64,000 bases of DNA from Desulfovibrio sp. (GCA_030145055.1 JAQYWK010000002.1:682001-746000); one strand, 5' to 3'. Shown: positions 35,025 through 43,975, counted from the first letter of the stretch. Made by a program: numbers and translations. Notes: generated by a model from the letters alone, not told the origin.

Positions 35025-35031
35025 TGCATTC

Positions 35032-35274
35032 ATGACTGGCAACTACTTAGAACCCTTCTCTGATGCTGAACTTGAAGACCTTTCCTCTGAATGTAAGAAA
35101 GGTCTTCTCGCTTGTGCTATGAACAAAAGCTACACCGTTGCTGGTCAGTCTTTTGAACGCGCTGATATCCCCCAGTTACAGGGAATGCTCGGTGATATCG
35201 CGACAGAACAACGCCGCCGCGCTGGTAAATCTACACCTCGCACCTTCTCTCCCATAATCAGGCGGTTGTCCTGA
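35032..35274 (+). CDS. gpW-like head-tail joining protein
   Basis: The 80-residue protein ends in QGMLGDIATEQRRRAGKS and has SYTVAGQSFERADIPQL, resembling lambda gpW in size and in the helix-hairpin-helix layout. It lies where lambda W sits, just before the portal, apart from the 5.7 kb insert. It would stabilise DNA in the head and help tail joining. Its stop overlaps the portal start. Confidence 0.65.
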   Translation: MTGNYLEPFSDAELEDLSSECKKGLLACAMNKSYTVAGQSFERADIPQLQGMLGDIATEQRRRAGKSTPRTFSPIIRRLS

Positions 35275-36824
35275 TGAATACCCTTCGCTCTATAAATCGC
35301 CTAAAAGCTAGTTCTCGCGCTAATTCTGGTGCTCGAGCTAATGCCATTCGGTCTGTTCGCAAGGTCGGAGCCAGTCAGGGCGGCACTATGTCGAATTGGA
35401 ATCCTCGGCGCACTCAGCGCGGCAGTGAACGCCTCGACCGAGAACGCATACAAACTCGTACCGAAGATATTGTTGCAAATGATGGACATGCGGCTTCCAT
35501 ACGCTCGACTCTGACAACTAACATCGTTGGACCGGGCATTCGTCCTCAGTCGGCCCTTGTTGCGAAGAAGTTGGGACTTACAGCAGAGCAAGTTCTCGAA
35601 ATTGAATCCGCGCAAGAAGCGGCCTTCGAACTCTGGACAGAGGAAGCCCATATTGGAGGTCAACTCCATTTTGCTGATCTGCAAGCTTTGGCTCTTTCTA
35701 CTTTAGTCCCGTTCGGTGAATTCTGTTATTTGTGCAGATTTCTCGACGAATCGGCTAGAACGCGCAAACAACGTAATTTTTCTTTTACTCTGCAAGATAT
35801 TCATCCTCTAAGATTAAAAACACCGCCGAATGAGCTGATGTCCACCAATTTACGGGACGGCATCAATTTTGACGAAGATGGTGAGGTCGATGGCTACCAT
35901 ATTCACACTCCGGCAGAAATAACCGATCCTGAATCATATACATATTACAAAGCAAAAGCCGGACACCGCCGCCTCTTTTTTCACTGCTTTCGCTCTATCG
36001 ATCCTGAGCAAGTGCGCGGGGTTTCTATTCTTGCGCCTGTCATTAAACTTTTCCGCGATAAATACGACTTTCTCGATTACGAACTGATTGCTCAAATTGT
36101 CACGGCCTCTTTCCCTATTGCCATCGAAAGAGCCATCCCACCCGAGGGTTTTGAAGATCCAGCCTCCAAAGACTGGGACCCGCGCTGGTATCAGAATGTT
36201 GATGCCGGACAGATTCTTTACACCAACCCCGGCGAGAAAGTTAATCCGATTTCATCCGACCGCCCAGGCAATAACTTTGATCCATTTTTCAAGACTGTAA
36301 TCAGAACCTTAGCTTCCGCCGCAGGGCTTCCTTACCATCAGGTAATCAAAGATTTCTCTGAAACGAATTATTCGTCTGCCCGCGCCGCACTGCTTGAAAG
36401 CTGGCGTGAATTTGAAGTGTACAGAGGCTGGTTCGTTCGCCACTTCCTGCAACCGATCCGAGTCATGGTTTTGGAAGAAGCATATTTGCGTGGCTATTGG
36501 AAAATTCCAGTCGGATCACCAAACTTTTACAAGGCAATGAAACTCTGGACAGCATGCCGATGGACACCACCGCCACGCGGACACATCGACCCTGACAAAG
36601 AAGCAAAAGCAAATGAACGCGCCCTCGCAACTGGTCAGAAAACATATTCAGACATGTACGCAGAACAAGGCAAGGATTGGCGCGAAGAGTTTGGTCAGCA
36701 AGCGAAAGAGAAAGCAGAGCGTGAAAGACTCGGCTTGCCTGTACTCGATCCAGCTAATGTGCAGACCTCCCCTGATGAGCCGGAAGAACAAGAAGAAGAA
36801 ATTCCCAAAACGGAAGCCGCATAA
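35274..36824 (+). CDS. Portal protein (lambda gpB family)
   Basis: The 516-residue protein begins with a basic, disordered region and has lambda portal features: an RARDLVANDGHAAS-like block (RIQTRTEDIVANDGHAASI), TNIVGPGIRP, and the FCHCFRSIDPEQVRGVSILAPVI region that defines the crown/wing. Length is close to lambda gpB (533). It forms the 12-subunit ring for DNA entry. Stop and next start overlap by 1 bp. Confidence 0.88.
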   Translation: MNTLRSINRLKASSRANSGARANAIRSVRKVGASQGGTMSNWNPRRTQRGSERLDRERIQTRTEDIVANDGHAASIRSTLTTNIVGPGIRPQSALVAKKLGLTAEQVLEIESAQEAAFELWTEEAHIGGQLHFADLQALALSTLVPFGEFCYLCRFLDESARTRKQRNFSFTLQDIHPLRLKTPPNELMSTNLRDGINFDEDGEVDGYHIHTPAEITDPESYTYYKAKAGHRRLFFHCFRSIDPEQVRGVSILAPVIKLFRDKYDFLDYELIAQIVTASFPIAIERAIPPEGFEDPASKDWDPRWYQNVDAGQILYTNPGEKVNPISSDRPGNNFDPFFKTVIRTLASAAGLPYHQVIKDFSETNYSSARAALLESWREFEVYRGWFVRHFLQPIRVMVLEEAYLRGYWKIPVGSPNFYKAMKLWTACRWTPPPRGHIDPDKEAKANERALATGQKTYSDMYAEQGKDWREEFGQQAKEKAERERLGLPVLDPANVQTSPDEPEEQEEEIPKTEAA

Positions 36825-38008
36825 TGAAAACACTACTTCGTGAAAAATTTTGGTTAATCGAAGAAACATCACTGATACCATTTTTAAACAGTGATCTAAC
36901 CCCCGATGCCGAAGCGAACGCTTTCTCCGGCAAGAAACGCCCTTTCAAGCTCGAAGGCAATGTCGCTGTAATTAAAGTGGCTGGATCACTCAATATGGAT
37001 TGGCATTACCCTCCGTACTGCTCTTCTTACACAGTGATCAAAGAACAGATCAAAGCGGCATTGGCTGATTATTCTGTTCGCTCAATCCTGCTTGAAATTG
37101 ATTCACCCGGCGGCACGGTTTACGGCTGTGACGATTTAGCTACCGCTGTAGCTAACGCTGATAAAATCAAGCCCGTTTATGCATACACAGGAAGTCAGGC
37201 AACTTCTGCGGCATATTGGGTAGGCTCCAGCGCACGGTATTTCGCGGCTGGTAAAACTGCCGATCTCGGTTCCATCGGTGTGATCATGGTGCATATGGAT
37301 TACACGGGCTTGTATAGTGATGCTGGAATAAAGCCGACAATCTTCCGCGCTGGCGAATTTAAAGCTTTAGGAATCCATCTCGAATCTCTCAGCGATAAAG
37401 CAAAAGAATCGTTGCAATCTCACCTCGACCAGACTTGCGAAATTTTCATTAATTCAATCGCCGGTAATCGTAAAAAACTTAAAATTTCCAACAAAAATGA
37501 CTGGGCCGAAGGTCGCGTTTTCCTTGGTGAAGACGCTAAAACCATCGGCCTTATCGACTGCGTATGCACTCGAGATCAATTAACTTCGCATATCCTCAAG
37601 GAGGCTAGCATGAATGCGGATGAATTACGGGCACAGTATCCCGATGCCGTCAAAGCGATAGAAGACGGCGCAAAGGCTGAGGCAGCCTCCCAACTAACGG
37701 GAGCAAAGGCTGAAACTATTACACTAGCGGCAGATGTTGCTGTTGCAATGTTTGGCGAGGAAGCTGGCGGCAAACTCAAAGCGGCATTTGAAGCTGGACT
37801 GAGCGCTGAAAGTATCACGAAGCTCGGGCTTGCTCATGATGTAAGTGCTCAGCCGGAAGCAAAGGGTGATGATCCCACGCAAGCCGCAATGCTGGCGGCT
37901 CTGGCTAACACGGATCAGGGGGGGATTGTTCCAGGGTCCCCGAAGACTGGTGCAAAAGTGAATCCTGTTCACGCGGCGCTTACGGCTAAACTAGGACTGA
38001 AGGAGTAG
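36824..38008 (+). CDS. Head maturation protease (S49/lambda gpC type) with C-terminal scaffold
   Basis: The 394-residue protein has an S49 protease domain at residues 40-260: nucleophile Ser128 in GSQATSAAYW, GSIGVIMVHMDY, and catalytic Lys180 in AGEFKALG. The remaining residues are Ala/Glu-rich and helical, typical of scaffold. An internal ribosome site and ATG in the same frame can make that part alone, as lambda C and Nu3 do. It should cut the scaffold and portal during prohead maturation. Confidence 0.9.
   Translation: MKTLLREKFWLIEETSLIPFLNSDLTPDAEANAFSGKKRPFKLEGNVAVIKVAGSLNMDWHYPPYCSSYTVIKEQIKAALADYSVRSILLEIDSPGGTVYGCDDLATAVANADKIKPVYAYTGSQATSAAYWVGSSARYFAAGKTADLGSIGVIMVHMDYTGLYSDAGIKPTIFRAGEFKALGIHLESLSDKAKESLQSHLDQTCEIFINSIAGNRKKLKISNKNDWAEGRVFLGEDAKTIGLIDCVCTRDQLTSHILKEASMNADELRAQYPDAVKAIEDGAKAEAASQLTGAKAETITLAADVAVAMFGEEAGGKLKAAFEAGLSAESITKLGLAHDVSAQPEAKGDDPTQAAMLAALANTDQGGIVPGSPKTGAKVNPVHAALTAKLGLKE
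37610..38008 (+). CDS. Nested scaffold protein (Nu3-like) inside the protease gene
   Basis: AAGGAGG at 37598-37604 lies 5 nt before an ATG at 37610 that is in the same frame (codon 263 of the protease). The 132-residue product is Ala-rich, starts NADELRAQYPDAVKAIEDGA, and ends PVHAALTAKLGLKE. The pattern copies the lambda C/Nu3 arrangement, where the scaffold is translated from within the protease gene. Confidence 0.72.
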   Translation: MNADELRAQYPDAVKAIEDGAKAEAASQLTGAKAETITLAADVAVAMFGEEAGGKLKAAFEAGLSAESITKLGLAHDVSAQPEAKGDDPTQAAMLAALANTDQGGIVPGSPKTGAKVNPVHAALTAKLGLKE

Positions 38009-38011
38009 CCC

Positions 38012-38668
38012 ATGGTAATGTATTCAGAAAAAAAACGGCTGAACGATATCCTCATTCGTGAATTGGACCCAGATTTCTGTCGTGAGACTGTCACCATAGG
38101 TCAAGGCAAAAAATATCCTGTTGGCACTGTGGTAGGTCGCCGTCTCTTCTCCGTTCCTGAAGTAGCAACAGCTGAGGATGGCATTGTCGGATTTGGCAAC
38201 ATGTCAGACATCTCCATAGGTTCACTGGCAATGTACGGTCCCTACACCATGACTTGTGTTGAAGCTAAAGCCGATGGTGGCAGATTTATCGTTACCACTC
38301 CCGAAGGTGTTCGCTTGCCGGATGCGCTTGTCGGAACTCCATTCGTGTCTCCACATATCAACTTCACTATTAATGATGGTGATCCTGATTTCGTTGCTGG
38401 TGACAGCTATACAGTCGAAATTGCTCCCGGTGACGGTAAAGCTTTTCAGATTGACTTTGCGGCTACCGACGGCACTCAGATCCCCTATGGTTTTACCTGC
38501 GGAGACTATAACGCAACGGACTTTGACACCCGAGGCGTGGTTGTAAAAAAAGATGCTCTCATTTTCGGAGAGGAACTAATCTGGCCTGATGGAATCACCG
38601 CAGACCAGAAAGCAAACGCAATGGCAAACCTCTCTGTCAGAGGATTTATCAGCAAGGTAGGTGCATAA
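38012..38668 (+). CDS. Head decoration protein (lambda gpD family)
   Basis: The 218-residue protein has the decoration-protein segments ITIGQGKKYPVGTVVGRRL and GVVVKKDALIFGEELIWPDG and lies between protease and major capsid genes. Lambda gpD is about 110 residues, so this copy is nearly twice as long. The middle (ISIGSLAMYGPYTMTCVEAKA) may be an extra beta domain. It likely cements the expanded capsid. GGAGTAGCCC precedes the ATG; it overlaps the capsid start by one base. Confidence 0.82.
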   Translation: MVMYSEKKRLNDILIRELDPDFCRETVTIGQGKKYPVGTVVGRRLFSVPEVATAEDGIVGFGNMSDISIGSLAMYGPYTMTCVEAKADGGRFIVTTPEGVRLPDALVGTPFVSPHINFTINDGDPDFVAGDSYTVEIAPGDGKAFQIDFAATDGTQIPYGFTCGDYNATDFDTRGVVVKKDALIFGEELIWPDGITADQKANAMANLSVRGFISKVGA

Positions 38669-39702
38669 TGAGTTTAATTGTAGATCCTTTTTCTGATGAT
38701 TCTATCTTCGGCCTAGTAGCCCTTACTGATGAGATTAATCTCATCCCGAATACATACGGTAGACTGAATAAATCCGGTTTATTCAATTTTAAGGGTGTCG
38801 CTACCAAAAGTATCATCGTTGAATTGAAGAATAATATTGTGCGGATTCTTCCCAGTCAGGAACGTGGTGGTGACAAAAACCATGCGCGCCATGGCAAAAG
38901 AAATGGGGTAACTCTCGATATTCCTCATATCAATCTCGTAGATCAAATTCTTCCTGATGAATACATCGGTAAAAGATCATTCGGAACAACTGACCAATTA
39001 GAAACAATTGGATCAGTCATGGCTGACAAACTGATGGAAAATCATCTGAGCTTTGAGCTTACATGGGAAAACCTCATGTGGGGAGCTGTCAAAGGCATCA
39101 TCTATGATAGCGACGGTAGTACAATTCTCTGCGACCTTTTCAACAAATTCGAGATTCCTAAAAATACTATCAATTTTAAACTTGATGATCCGGACACGGA
39201 TGTTCTTGCAATATGTCGTGAGCTTACGCGGTATACTAAGAAAAATCTCTACGGAGATACGATGTCGGGCATACGCTGTCCTGTCTCCCCTGAATTTTTT
39301 GATGCTCTTGTCGGTCATAAAAATGTCGAAAAGTTTTGGATTGGACATCAAGAATCTTGCCAGCATGCCCAAGTAGATCCTCGTGAAGGCTTTAAGCTTC
39401 AAGGGGTAATTTTTGAAGAATTCGAAGGTGAAGCCCCCAATGTAGATGGTGGGGTAACCCGTTTTATTGAAGAAGGAAAAGGTCACACTATTCCCGAAGG
39501 GACTCTCCGAACATTTAAAGGTGTATACGGACCTGCCGGATTTACTGAGACAGTTAATACCGACGGAGAAGCCATTTATGTTCGCCAGAAGCCGCGCGAC
39601 TTCAATCTTGGCATTGATATCTATATGGAATCTAACCCGCTCCCTTACTGCACCAACCCAAGAGTACTCTCTGAACTCGTTATGAGTCAGGAAGCCGAAT
39701 AA
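38668..39702 (+). CDS. Major capsid protein (lambda gpE family)
   Basis: The 344-residue length is that of lambda gpE (341). The N-terminal SDDSIFGLVALTDEINLIPN and the C-terminal DIYMESNPLPYCTNPRVLSEL (here cited in part) are characteristic of the family. HK97-fold elements run through the middle. It follows the decoration gene directly and is the main shell protein. Confidence 0.92.
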   Translation: MSLIVDPFSDDSIFGLVALTDEINLIPNTYGRLNKSGLFNFKGVATKSIIVELKNNIVRILPSQERGGDKNHARHGKRNGVTLDIPHINLVDQILPDEYIGKRSFGTTDQLETIGSVMADKLMENHLSFELTWENLMWGAVKGIIYDSDGSTILCDLFNKFEIPKNTINFKLDDPDTDVLAICRELTRYTKKNLYGDTMSGIRCPVSPEFFDALVGHKNVEKFWIGHQESCQHAQVDPREGFKLQGVIFEEFEGEAPNVDGGVTRFIEEGKGHTIPEGTLRTFKGVYGPAGFTETVNTDGEAIYVRQKPRDFNLGIDIYMESNPLPYCTNPRVLSELVMSQEAE

Positions 39703-39726
39703 GTTTTAACTCTCCATCGCAAACAG

Positions 39727-39761
39727 CCCGGACCGCACTTACCCGTTTTCAGCGGTCCGGG
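39727..39761 (+). other. Strong hairpin after the capsid gene
   Basis: CCCGGACCGC pairs perfectly with GCGGTCCGGG around a 15-nt loop, without a T run. It may stabilise the head mRNA end or attenuate readthrough into the lysis genes. Confidence 0.5.
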
Positions 39762-39785
39762 TACAAACAAAAGCCGGATTAATAA

Positions 39786-40382
39786 ATGAACATTTTTGAT
39801 CACATCGCCATCAAAATCAGCTTTGCAAGTTGCTGTACAGCAGCTTCATGGCTGATTGGCGGATTTGATAAAGCATTACTTGCTTTGGTTGTTCTGTATT
39901 TGTCCGACTTCGCTTTAGGGCTAGGCCGCTCTCTACATAATGGTTCATACAGCAGTGCCAAATTCCGGCACGGTGTGGGCAAATTTGTTGTCTATTCAAT
40001 AGCGATCATCATGGCGAATATGCTTGATGTCACCCTTGATGAGTCTCTGCCCTCCGTTTGTGCATATGTTCGCGAATTCTTGGTTATGTATCTAGCATCT
40101 AATGAATTTTTAAGCGTGGCTGTGCATCTTGCTGAAATGGATGTGCACGTGATTCCGCGCAAACTTACAAAAAGGATCAAGTCCTTCAGGGACGAGTTTG
40201 ATCCGATTCAAGACAGGAGTCGTTATGGGACGTCAAATAGACATGGTGGTGGTTCATTGCTCGGACTCGGGCTGGGGCAACGCGGAAGTAATCAACGAGT
40301 GGCACCTGGAAAGGGGATGGAGCGGGATCGGATATCATCTGGTAATTCTGAACGGCCACCCCATAAGCCACGGAGATTATGA
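39786..40382 (+). CDS. Phage holin (toxin-secretion/lysis holin type)
   Basis: The first 140 residues have three or more hydrophobic spans (ASWLIGGFDKALLALVVLYLSDFALGL, FVVYSIAIIMANML, SLPSVCAYVREFLVMYL) and match the Phage_holin_4 layout. The final 50 residues are Gly/Arg/Ser/Pro-rich and are an out-of-frame read of the amidase gene, which they overlap by 158 bp. A holin would make holes that release the amidase. Confidence 0.75.
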   Translation: MNIFDHIAIKISFASCCTAASWLIGGFDKALLALVVLYLSDFALGLGRSLHNGSYSSAKFRHGVGKFVVYSIAIIMANMLDVTLDESLPSVCAYVREFLVMYLASNEFLSVAVHLAEMDVHVIPRKLTKRIKSFRDEFDPIQDRSRYGTSNRHGGGSLLGLGLGQRGSNQRVAPGKGMERDRISSGNSERPPHKPRRL

Positions 40383-40665
40383 TCCAGAGCTTGATGGCAT
40401 TGTTGAATCTGGGCGCGATATCGAAGACAAAGGTGCGCATTGTAAAGGATTTAACAGCAGGTCCATCGGTATTTGTCTGATTGGTAAAGAGACTTTTACC
40501 GAAAATCAGATGAAAACTTTGACGCAAGCTCTGCTTGAAATCCTCCAACATTACGGACTCGATCCTGATGCGATTTACGGTCACAACGAACTAGATGATC
40601 ACAAGACTTGTCCGAATCAGGAAGTGGCTGAAATCAGAGATCGACTTTGGAGCTTGATGTCATGA
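40225..40665 (+). CDS. N-acetylmuramoyl-L-alanine amidase endolysin (T7-lysozyme type)
   Basis: The ATG at 40225 has AGGAG 5 nt upstream; the 146-residue product starts GRQIDMVVVHCSDSGW. Zinc ligands fit the Amidase_2 fold: His11, His126 and Cys129 (DDHKTCPN). It cleaves the amide bond between muramic acid and the stem peptide. It follows the holin and overlaps the spanin start by 4 bp. Confidence 0.9.
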   Translation: MGRQIDMVVVHCSDSGWGNAEVINEWHLERGWSGIGYHLVILNGHPISHGDYDPELDGIVESGRDIEDKGAHCKGFNSRSIGICLIGKETFTENQMKTLTQALLEILQHYGLDPDAIYGHNELDDHKTCPNQEVAEIRDRLWSLMS

Positions 40666-41141
40666 TCCCCGTATCCATGCTTCTAGGACTATTCACAGGC
40701 GGTGGAAAAGGCAAAGCCATCGCCATAGTTGTAGGTGTGCTGATTCTTACAGTTGTAATTGGCGGCTTATGTTTCAAAATATCATGGTTGAAAACCGACA
40801 TTGCAGTTCTTGGAAAAGAGAAGGCAGAACTCGAGTCCGACATATCCGCTTATAAGCTTGAGATTAAAAACGGCGAAACCGAAATTACTTTGCTCAAAGA
40901 AAGCAGCAACCAGACCGCGCGAGTAATCAGTAGTTTGCAGGGTCAACTTAGTACGGTCCAGAAGTCAGCTAAAAAATATCGAATCCAACATGCGAAGGCC
41001 GTGCGACTTTTGAACTCGGCACAAAATCATCCAATAACCAATTCAACCGGAGTTCTCAGCTATGAAGACAGTCGTAATGCTGCTGAGTTTATTAACCATA
41101 CTCTCGGCTTGCAACCAGAAACGCACCAGCAAAATAGATGA
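40662..41141 (+). CDS. Rz-like inner-membrane spanin
   Basis: The 159-residue product from the ATG at 40662 has one N-terminal membrane span (AIAIVVGVLILTVVIGGLCF) followed by a long coiled coil with leucine/glutamate heptads. That is the i-spanin layout. It overlaps the amidase by 4 bp and encloses the start of the Rz1 gene in another frame. With Rz1 it fuses the membranes in the last step of lysis. Confidence 0.8.
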   Translation: MIPVSMLLGLFTGGGKGKAIAIVVGVLILTVVIGGLCFKISWLKTDIAVLGKEKAELESDISAYKLEIKNGETEITLLKESSNQTARVISSLQGQLSTVQKSAKKYRIQHAKAVRLLNSAQNHPITNSTGVLSYEDSRNAAEFINHTLGLQPETHQQNR

Positions 41142-41343
41142 AGTCCGTAAGATTACAGTTACTGCCCAATATATTGAATGCGTTTCTCCCGAAAAGCCGG
41201 ACCTTCAGCCGTTACTTGAAGATCAGCACCTAGGCTCAAAGGAAAACGTAGGCCGCTTAATGCACAACACAGTTGAAGCGAAAGCTTATACCGAAGGACT
41301 TGAAGCCGAAAACACCTGCTACCGCTCACAGGCTGGAAAATAA
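41062..41343 (+). CDS. Rz1-like outer-membrane spanin lipoprotein
   Basis: The 93-residue product starts MKTVVMLLSLLTILSAC, a signal with lipobox LSAC, so Cys17 would be lipidated and the protein held at the outer membrane. Its first 80 bp overlap the Rz gene in another frame, the classic Rz/Rz1 embedding. The mature part is longer than lambda Rz1 (40 residues). Confidence 0.8.
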   Translation: MKTVVMLLSLLTILSACNQKRTSKIDEVRKITVTAQYIECVSPEKPDLQPLLEDQHLGSKENVGRLMHNTVEAKAYTEGLEAENTCYRSQAGK

Positions 41344-41344
41344 A

Positions 41345-41668
41345 ATGGATTTCAAAGATCAGATGAAAAGGGACGCTCGAAGCGTCTTTATGAATAAGAA
41401 GGAATACGCTGATCCAATTAACTGGAATGGCAACGACATTACCGCCGTTGTCACCGATGAAGGCGAAGGTCAGAGCGATGGGGAATCCTTCGATTCAACT
41501 AGAGCTGGCGTGAGCATGGAAGTTAAAAGTGTCTTGATTGTTTCCGGAGATATTGAACGGCCCCGGCTCCATAAAGAGTGCAAGTTTAATGATGAGAAGT
41601 GGATTGTTTCCAGAGTTAAAGGCGAAGGAGTTATGCTTAACATTCAGATTTACAGAGAAAAATCATGA
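41345..41668 (+). CDS. Head-tail joining protein (gpFII-like)
   Basis: The 107-residue protein starts at the ATG at 41345. It reads as a beta-rich domain (ITAVVTDEGEGQS, EVKSVLIVSGDIERPR) similar in size to lambda FII (117). Its place before a gpZ gene also fits. It overlaps gpZ by 4 bp. Family assignment is by layout more than clear motif. Confidence 0.55.
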   Translation: MDFKDQMKRDARSVFMNKKEYADPINWNGNDITAVVTDEGEGQSDGESFDSTRAGVSMEVKSVLIVSGDIERPRLHKECKFNDEKWIVSRVKGEGVMLNIQIYREKS

Positions 41669-42273
41669 GCGTTCTTGAAATCGATACCTCTGATGCAATG
41701 AAGCAACTTGCACGTGTGAAAGAAGTTCTCGCGCTCGTTCCCGGCGGCATGCAGTTGGCGTGTCAGCGGGCGGCGAATAAGACCGTCAAATCGTTAAAAG
41801 TGGCAGCTAAGAAAGCAATACGTGATGAATACAATATTAAGTCTAGTGATTTAGAACGCCAGTTTTCAATCGTTCAAGCTTCTAAATGGAATCCATTTGC
41901 AGAGCTTCACGCGACTGGCAGTCGTTCCATATCTCTTTCGCATTTCAACCCACGGGCGCGGACGGTTACAGCAGAAACTAAAACCAGGTCCGGCAGCACT
42001 GCGCGAGTTAAGCGCAAAGGTGTATCAGTCAAAGTTAAAAAGACTGGAGGTCGCAAGCTGGTCAAGGGCGGTTTCCAACTTAAGGCTGGCGCAATCATGA
42101 AACGAGTTGGTGATAGTCGGTTGCCTCTTGCGAAACTCTACGGCCCTTCTCCTTTGCGCATGCTTGAAGAATCCAGTGTGCAAAGCCATCTCGGATATAT
42201 TGCCGAAGAACTTATGGAAAAGAATCTCGAACATGAAGCAACTCATATTCTTAGACAAGCGAGACTGAGATAA
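41665..42273 (+). CDS. Minor tail protein Z
   Basis: The 202-residue length is that of lambda gpZ (192). AANKTVKSLKVAAKKAIRDEYNIKSSDL and the basic middle match PF06763. It helps finish the tail tip for head joining. The gene overlaps its neighbours by 4 bp and 1 bp. Confidence 0.8.
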   Translation: MSVLEIDTSDAMKQLARVKEVLALVPGGMQLACQRAANKTVKSLKVAAKKAIRDEYNIKSSDLERQFSIVQASKWNPFAELHATGSRSISLSHFNPRARTVTAETKTRSGSTARVKRKGVSVKVKKTGGRKLVKGGFQLKAGAIMKRVGDSRLPLAKLYGPSPLRMLEESSVQSHLGYIAEELMEKNLEHEATHILRQARLR

Positions 42274-42740
42274 TGACTGAACTCGTAATGATGTCTCTAT
42301 CCAGATTCTTAGAAGATAATCTTGCGGATTTGAAGCTTGAGAAAGCTGGCAAGAGTGAGCTTGTACCTTTTCAAGTTTACACCAACGCCATCCCTACCGA
42401 GCAAACCGATGATGAAATATATCCATGCTTAGTCATCCGCTGGGTGACTTCTGAGGATGATGAAGAAGGCGCAACCGAAACCTTGGATATTTTGATTTGT
42501 GTTTACTCTGACGAAGGACGAGGCGTTTGTGAAAGCTGGTCGAATATTGTTTCCAGCAGAATTCGCAGATTGCTACGAGATAATGAAGTTCTTGAGCAGA
42601 AATATTTGCGCACAGGCTCGGTCGTCGCCCGGAATCCTTTGCTTGATCCAGATGCACGGCATCATACTCATCACGTTTCAACTATCAGATCGCGCTGGTT
42701 CTACCCATTCCCCAGCAAACCAATTTTACAGGAGGATTAA
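42273..42740 (+). CDS. Probable tail terminator/completion protein
   Basis: The 155-residue protein sits between gpZ and the sheath gene. It resembles the tail-terminator fold in size and in its alternate strands (YPCLVIRWVTSED, TLDILICVYSDEG, WSNIVSSRIRRLL). Mu-like gp37 proteins have similar traits. No motif is decisive. Confidence 0.5.
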   Translation: MTELVMMSLSRFLEDNLADLKLEKAGKSELVPFQVYTNAIPTEQTDDEIYPCLVIRWVTSEDDEEGATETLDILICVYSDEGRGVCESWSNIVSSRIRRLLRDNEVLEQKYLRTGSVVARNPLLDPDARHHTHHVSTIRSRWFYPFPSKPILQED

Positions 42741-43964
42741 ATGACTTACGGACATGGTATTTATCCATTTGAAGTACCTACATCTCTGGTCCCGCCCCGG
42801 CGCGTGGACTCGGCAATTCCGATTGTATTCGGAACGGCTCCCGGACCTGTTGCCGGAGATTTACCCATCAACGAACCAATTCTTTGTTTTAGCATGACGG
42901 AATTTGTCGCAGCATTTGGCTACGATGAGGACTGGACGAAATACACACTTTGCGAATTCGCGACTGCACACTTCGTTGATTACGGAATGTGTCCTGCAAT
43001 CTTCATTAATGTGTATGATCCTGCAGTTCATAAAACTGACGAGACTCCCGATCCGACAGTCGTGGCGGGAGAAGATATTATCGGCGGAATTGACGAAGAC
43101 TCTCTCGAAAAAACCGGACTTGAACTTATTAATGAAGTCTTTCCGAAGTACCGCATTGTACCAGGTTCGATTGTCGCTCCGGGCTTTTCCGACGAACCTG
43201 CAGTTGCCATTTCTATGAGCAGCAAAGCAAGCCTCATCAACGGTATTTTTAAGGCAATGGCCATAATTGATATCCCTGAATCAGTTACAAAATATACTGA
43301 TGTACCCAGCTATAAAGAGGCAAACAATCTCACAGACGAACATATGATTGTCTGCTTTCCCAAGGTCAAAAAAGGAGACAAAGTTTATCACCTGAGCAGT
43401 CAGGTTGCCGCGCTGATGGCCCGTGTAGATCATGACGCGGAAGGTGTTCCATATCGTAGTCCGTCTAATCAGCGCATGGAAATTACAGGCAATGATCTTG
43501 CTGGAAAAGAACTCCGCCTCGGCCTTGATGAAGCAAACTATCTCAACGGTCAGGGCATCATAACTGCTCTAAATTGGGATGGAGGTTGGAAGCTCTGGGG
43601 TAGCCGCACAGCTTGCTATCCTTCAAACACCGACCCCAAAGATTCATTTATTCCAGTGCGCCGCTTTTTCAATTGGCATTCAAACACTTTTATCCTGACC
43701 TACTTTTCAAAAGTGGATTGGCCTCTGACTCGCCGTTTACTAACCACGATTATGGACAGTGAAAATATCCGTCTAAACTCCTTCGCCTCACGCGAAATCA
43801 TCCTTGGTGGTCGCATTGAGATTCTGGAATCGGAAAACCCGACAACAGATTTAATGGACGGACTTGTCAGATTCCACACATATATGACCCCGCCTTCCCC
43901 GGCTCGGGAAATCATCAATATTCTGGAATATGATCCAACATATATTTCAACCTTGTTCGGCTAG
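42741..43964 (+). CDS. Tail sheath protein (P2 FI/Mu L type)
   Basis: The 407-residue protein has sheath features: the start YGHGIYPFEVPTSLVPPRRVDSAIP, IVFGTAPG, and near the end a FFNWHSNTFILTYFSKVDWPLTRRLL block. Contractile sheaths are diagnostic of myoviruses. AGGAGG lies just before the ATG. The tube gene follows 11 bp later. Confidence 0.9.
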   Translation: MTYGHGIYPFEVPTSLVPPRRVDSAIPIVFGTAPGPVAGDLPINEPILCFSMTEFVAAFGYDEDWTKYTLCEFATAHFVDYGMCPAIFINVYDPAVHKTDETPDPTVVAGEDIIGGIDEDSLEKTGLELINEVFPKYRIVPGSIVAPGFSDEPAVAISMSSKASLINGIFKAMAIIDIPESVTKYTDVPSYKEANNLTDEHMIVCFPKVKKGDKVYHLSSQVAALMARVDHDAEGVPYRSPSNQRMEITGNDLAGKELRLGLDEANYLNGQGIITALNWDGGWKLWGSRTACYPSNTDPKDSFIPVRRFFNWHSNTFILTYFSKVDWPLTRRLLTTIMDSENIRLNSFASREIILGGRIEILESENPTTDLMDGLVRFHTYMTPPSPAREIINILEYDPTYISTLFG

Positions 43965-43975
43965 GAGATAGAAAA

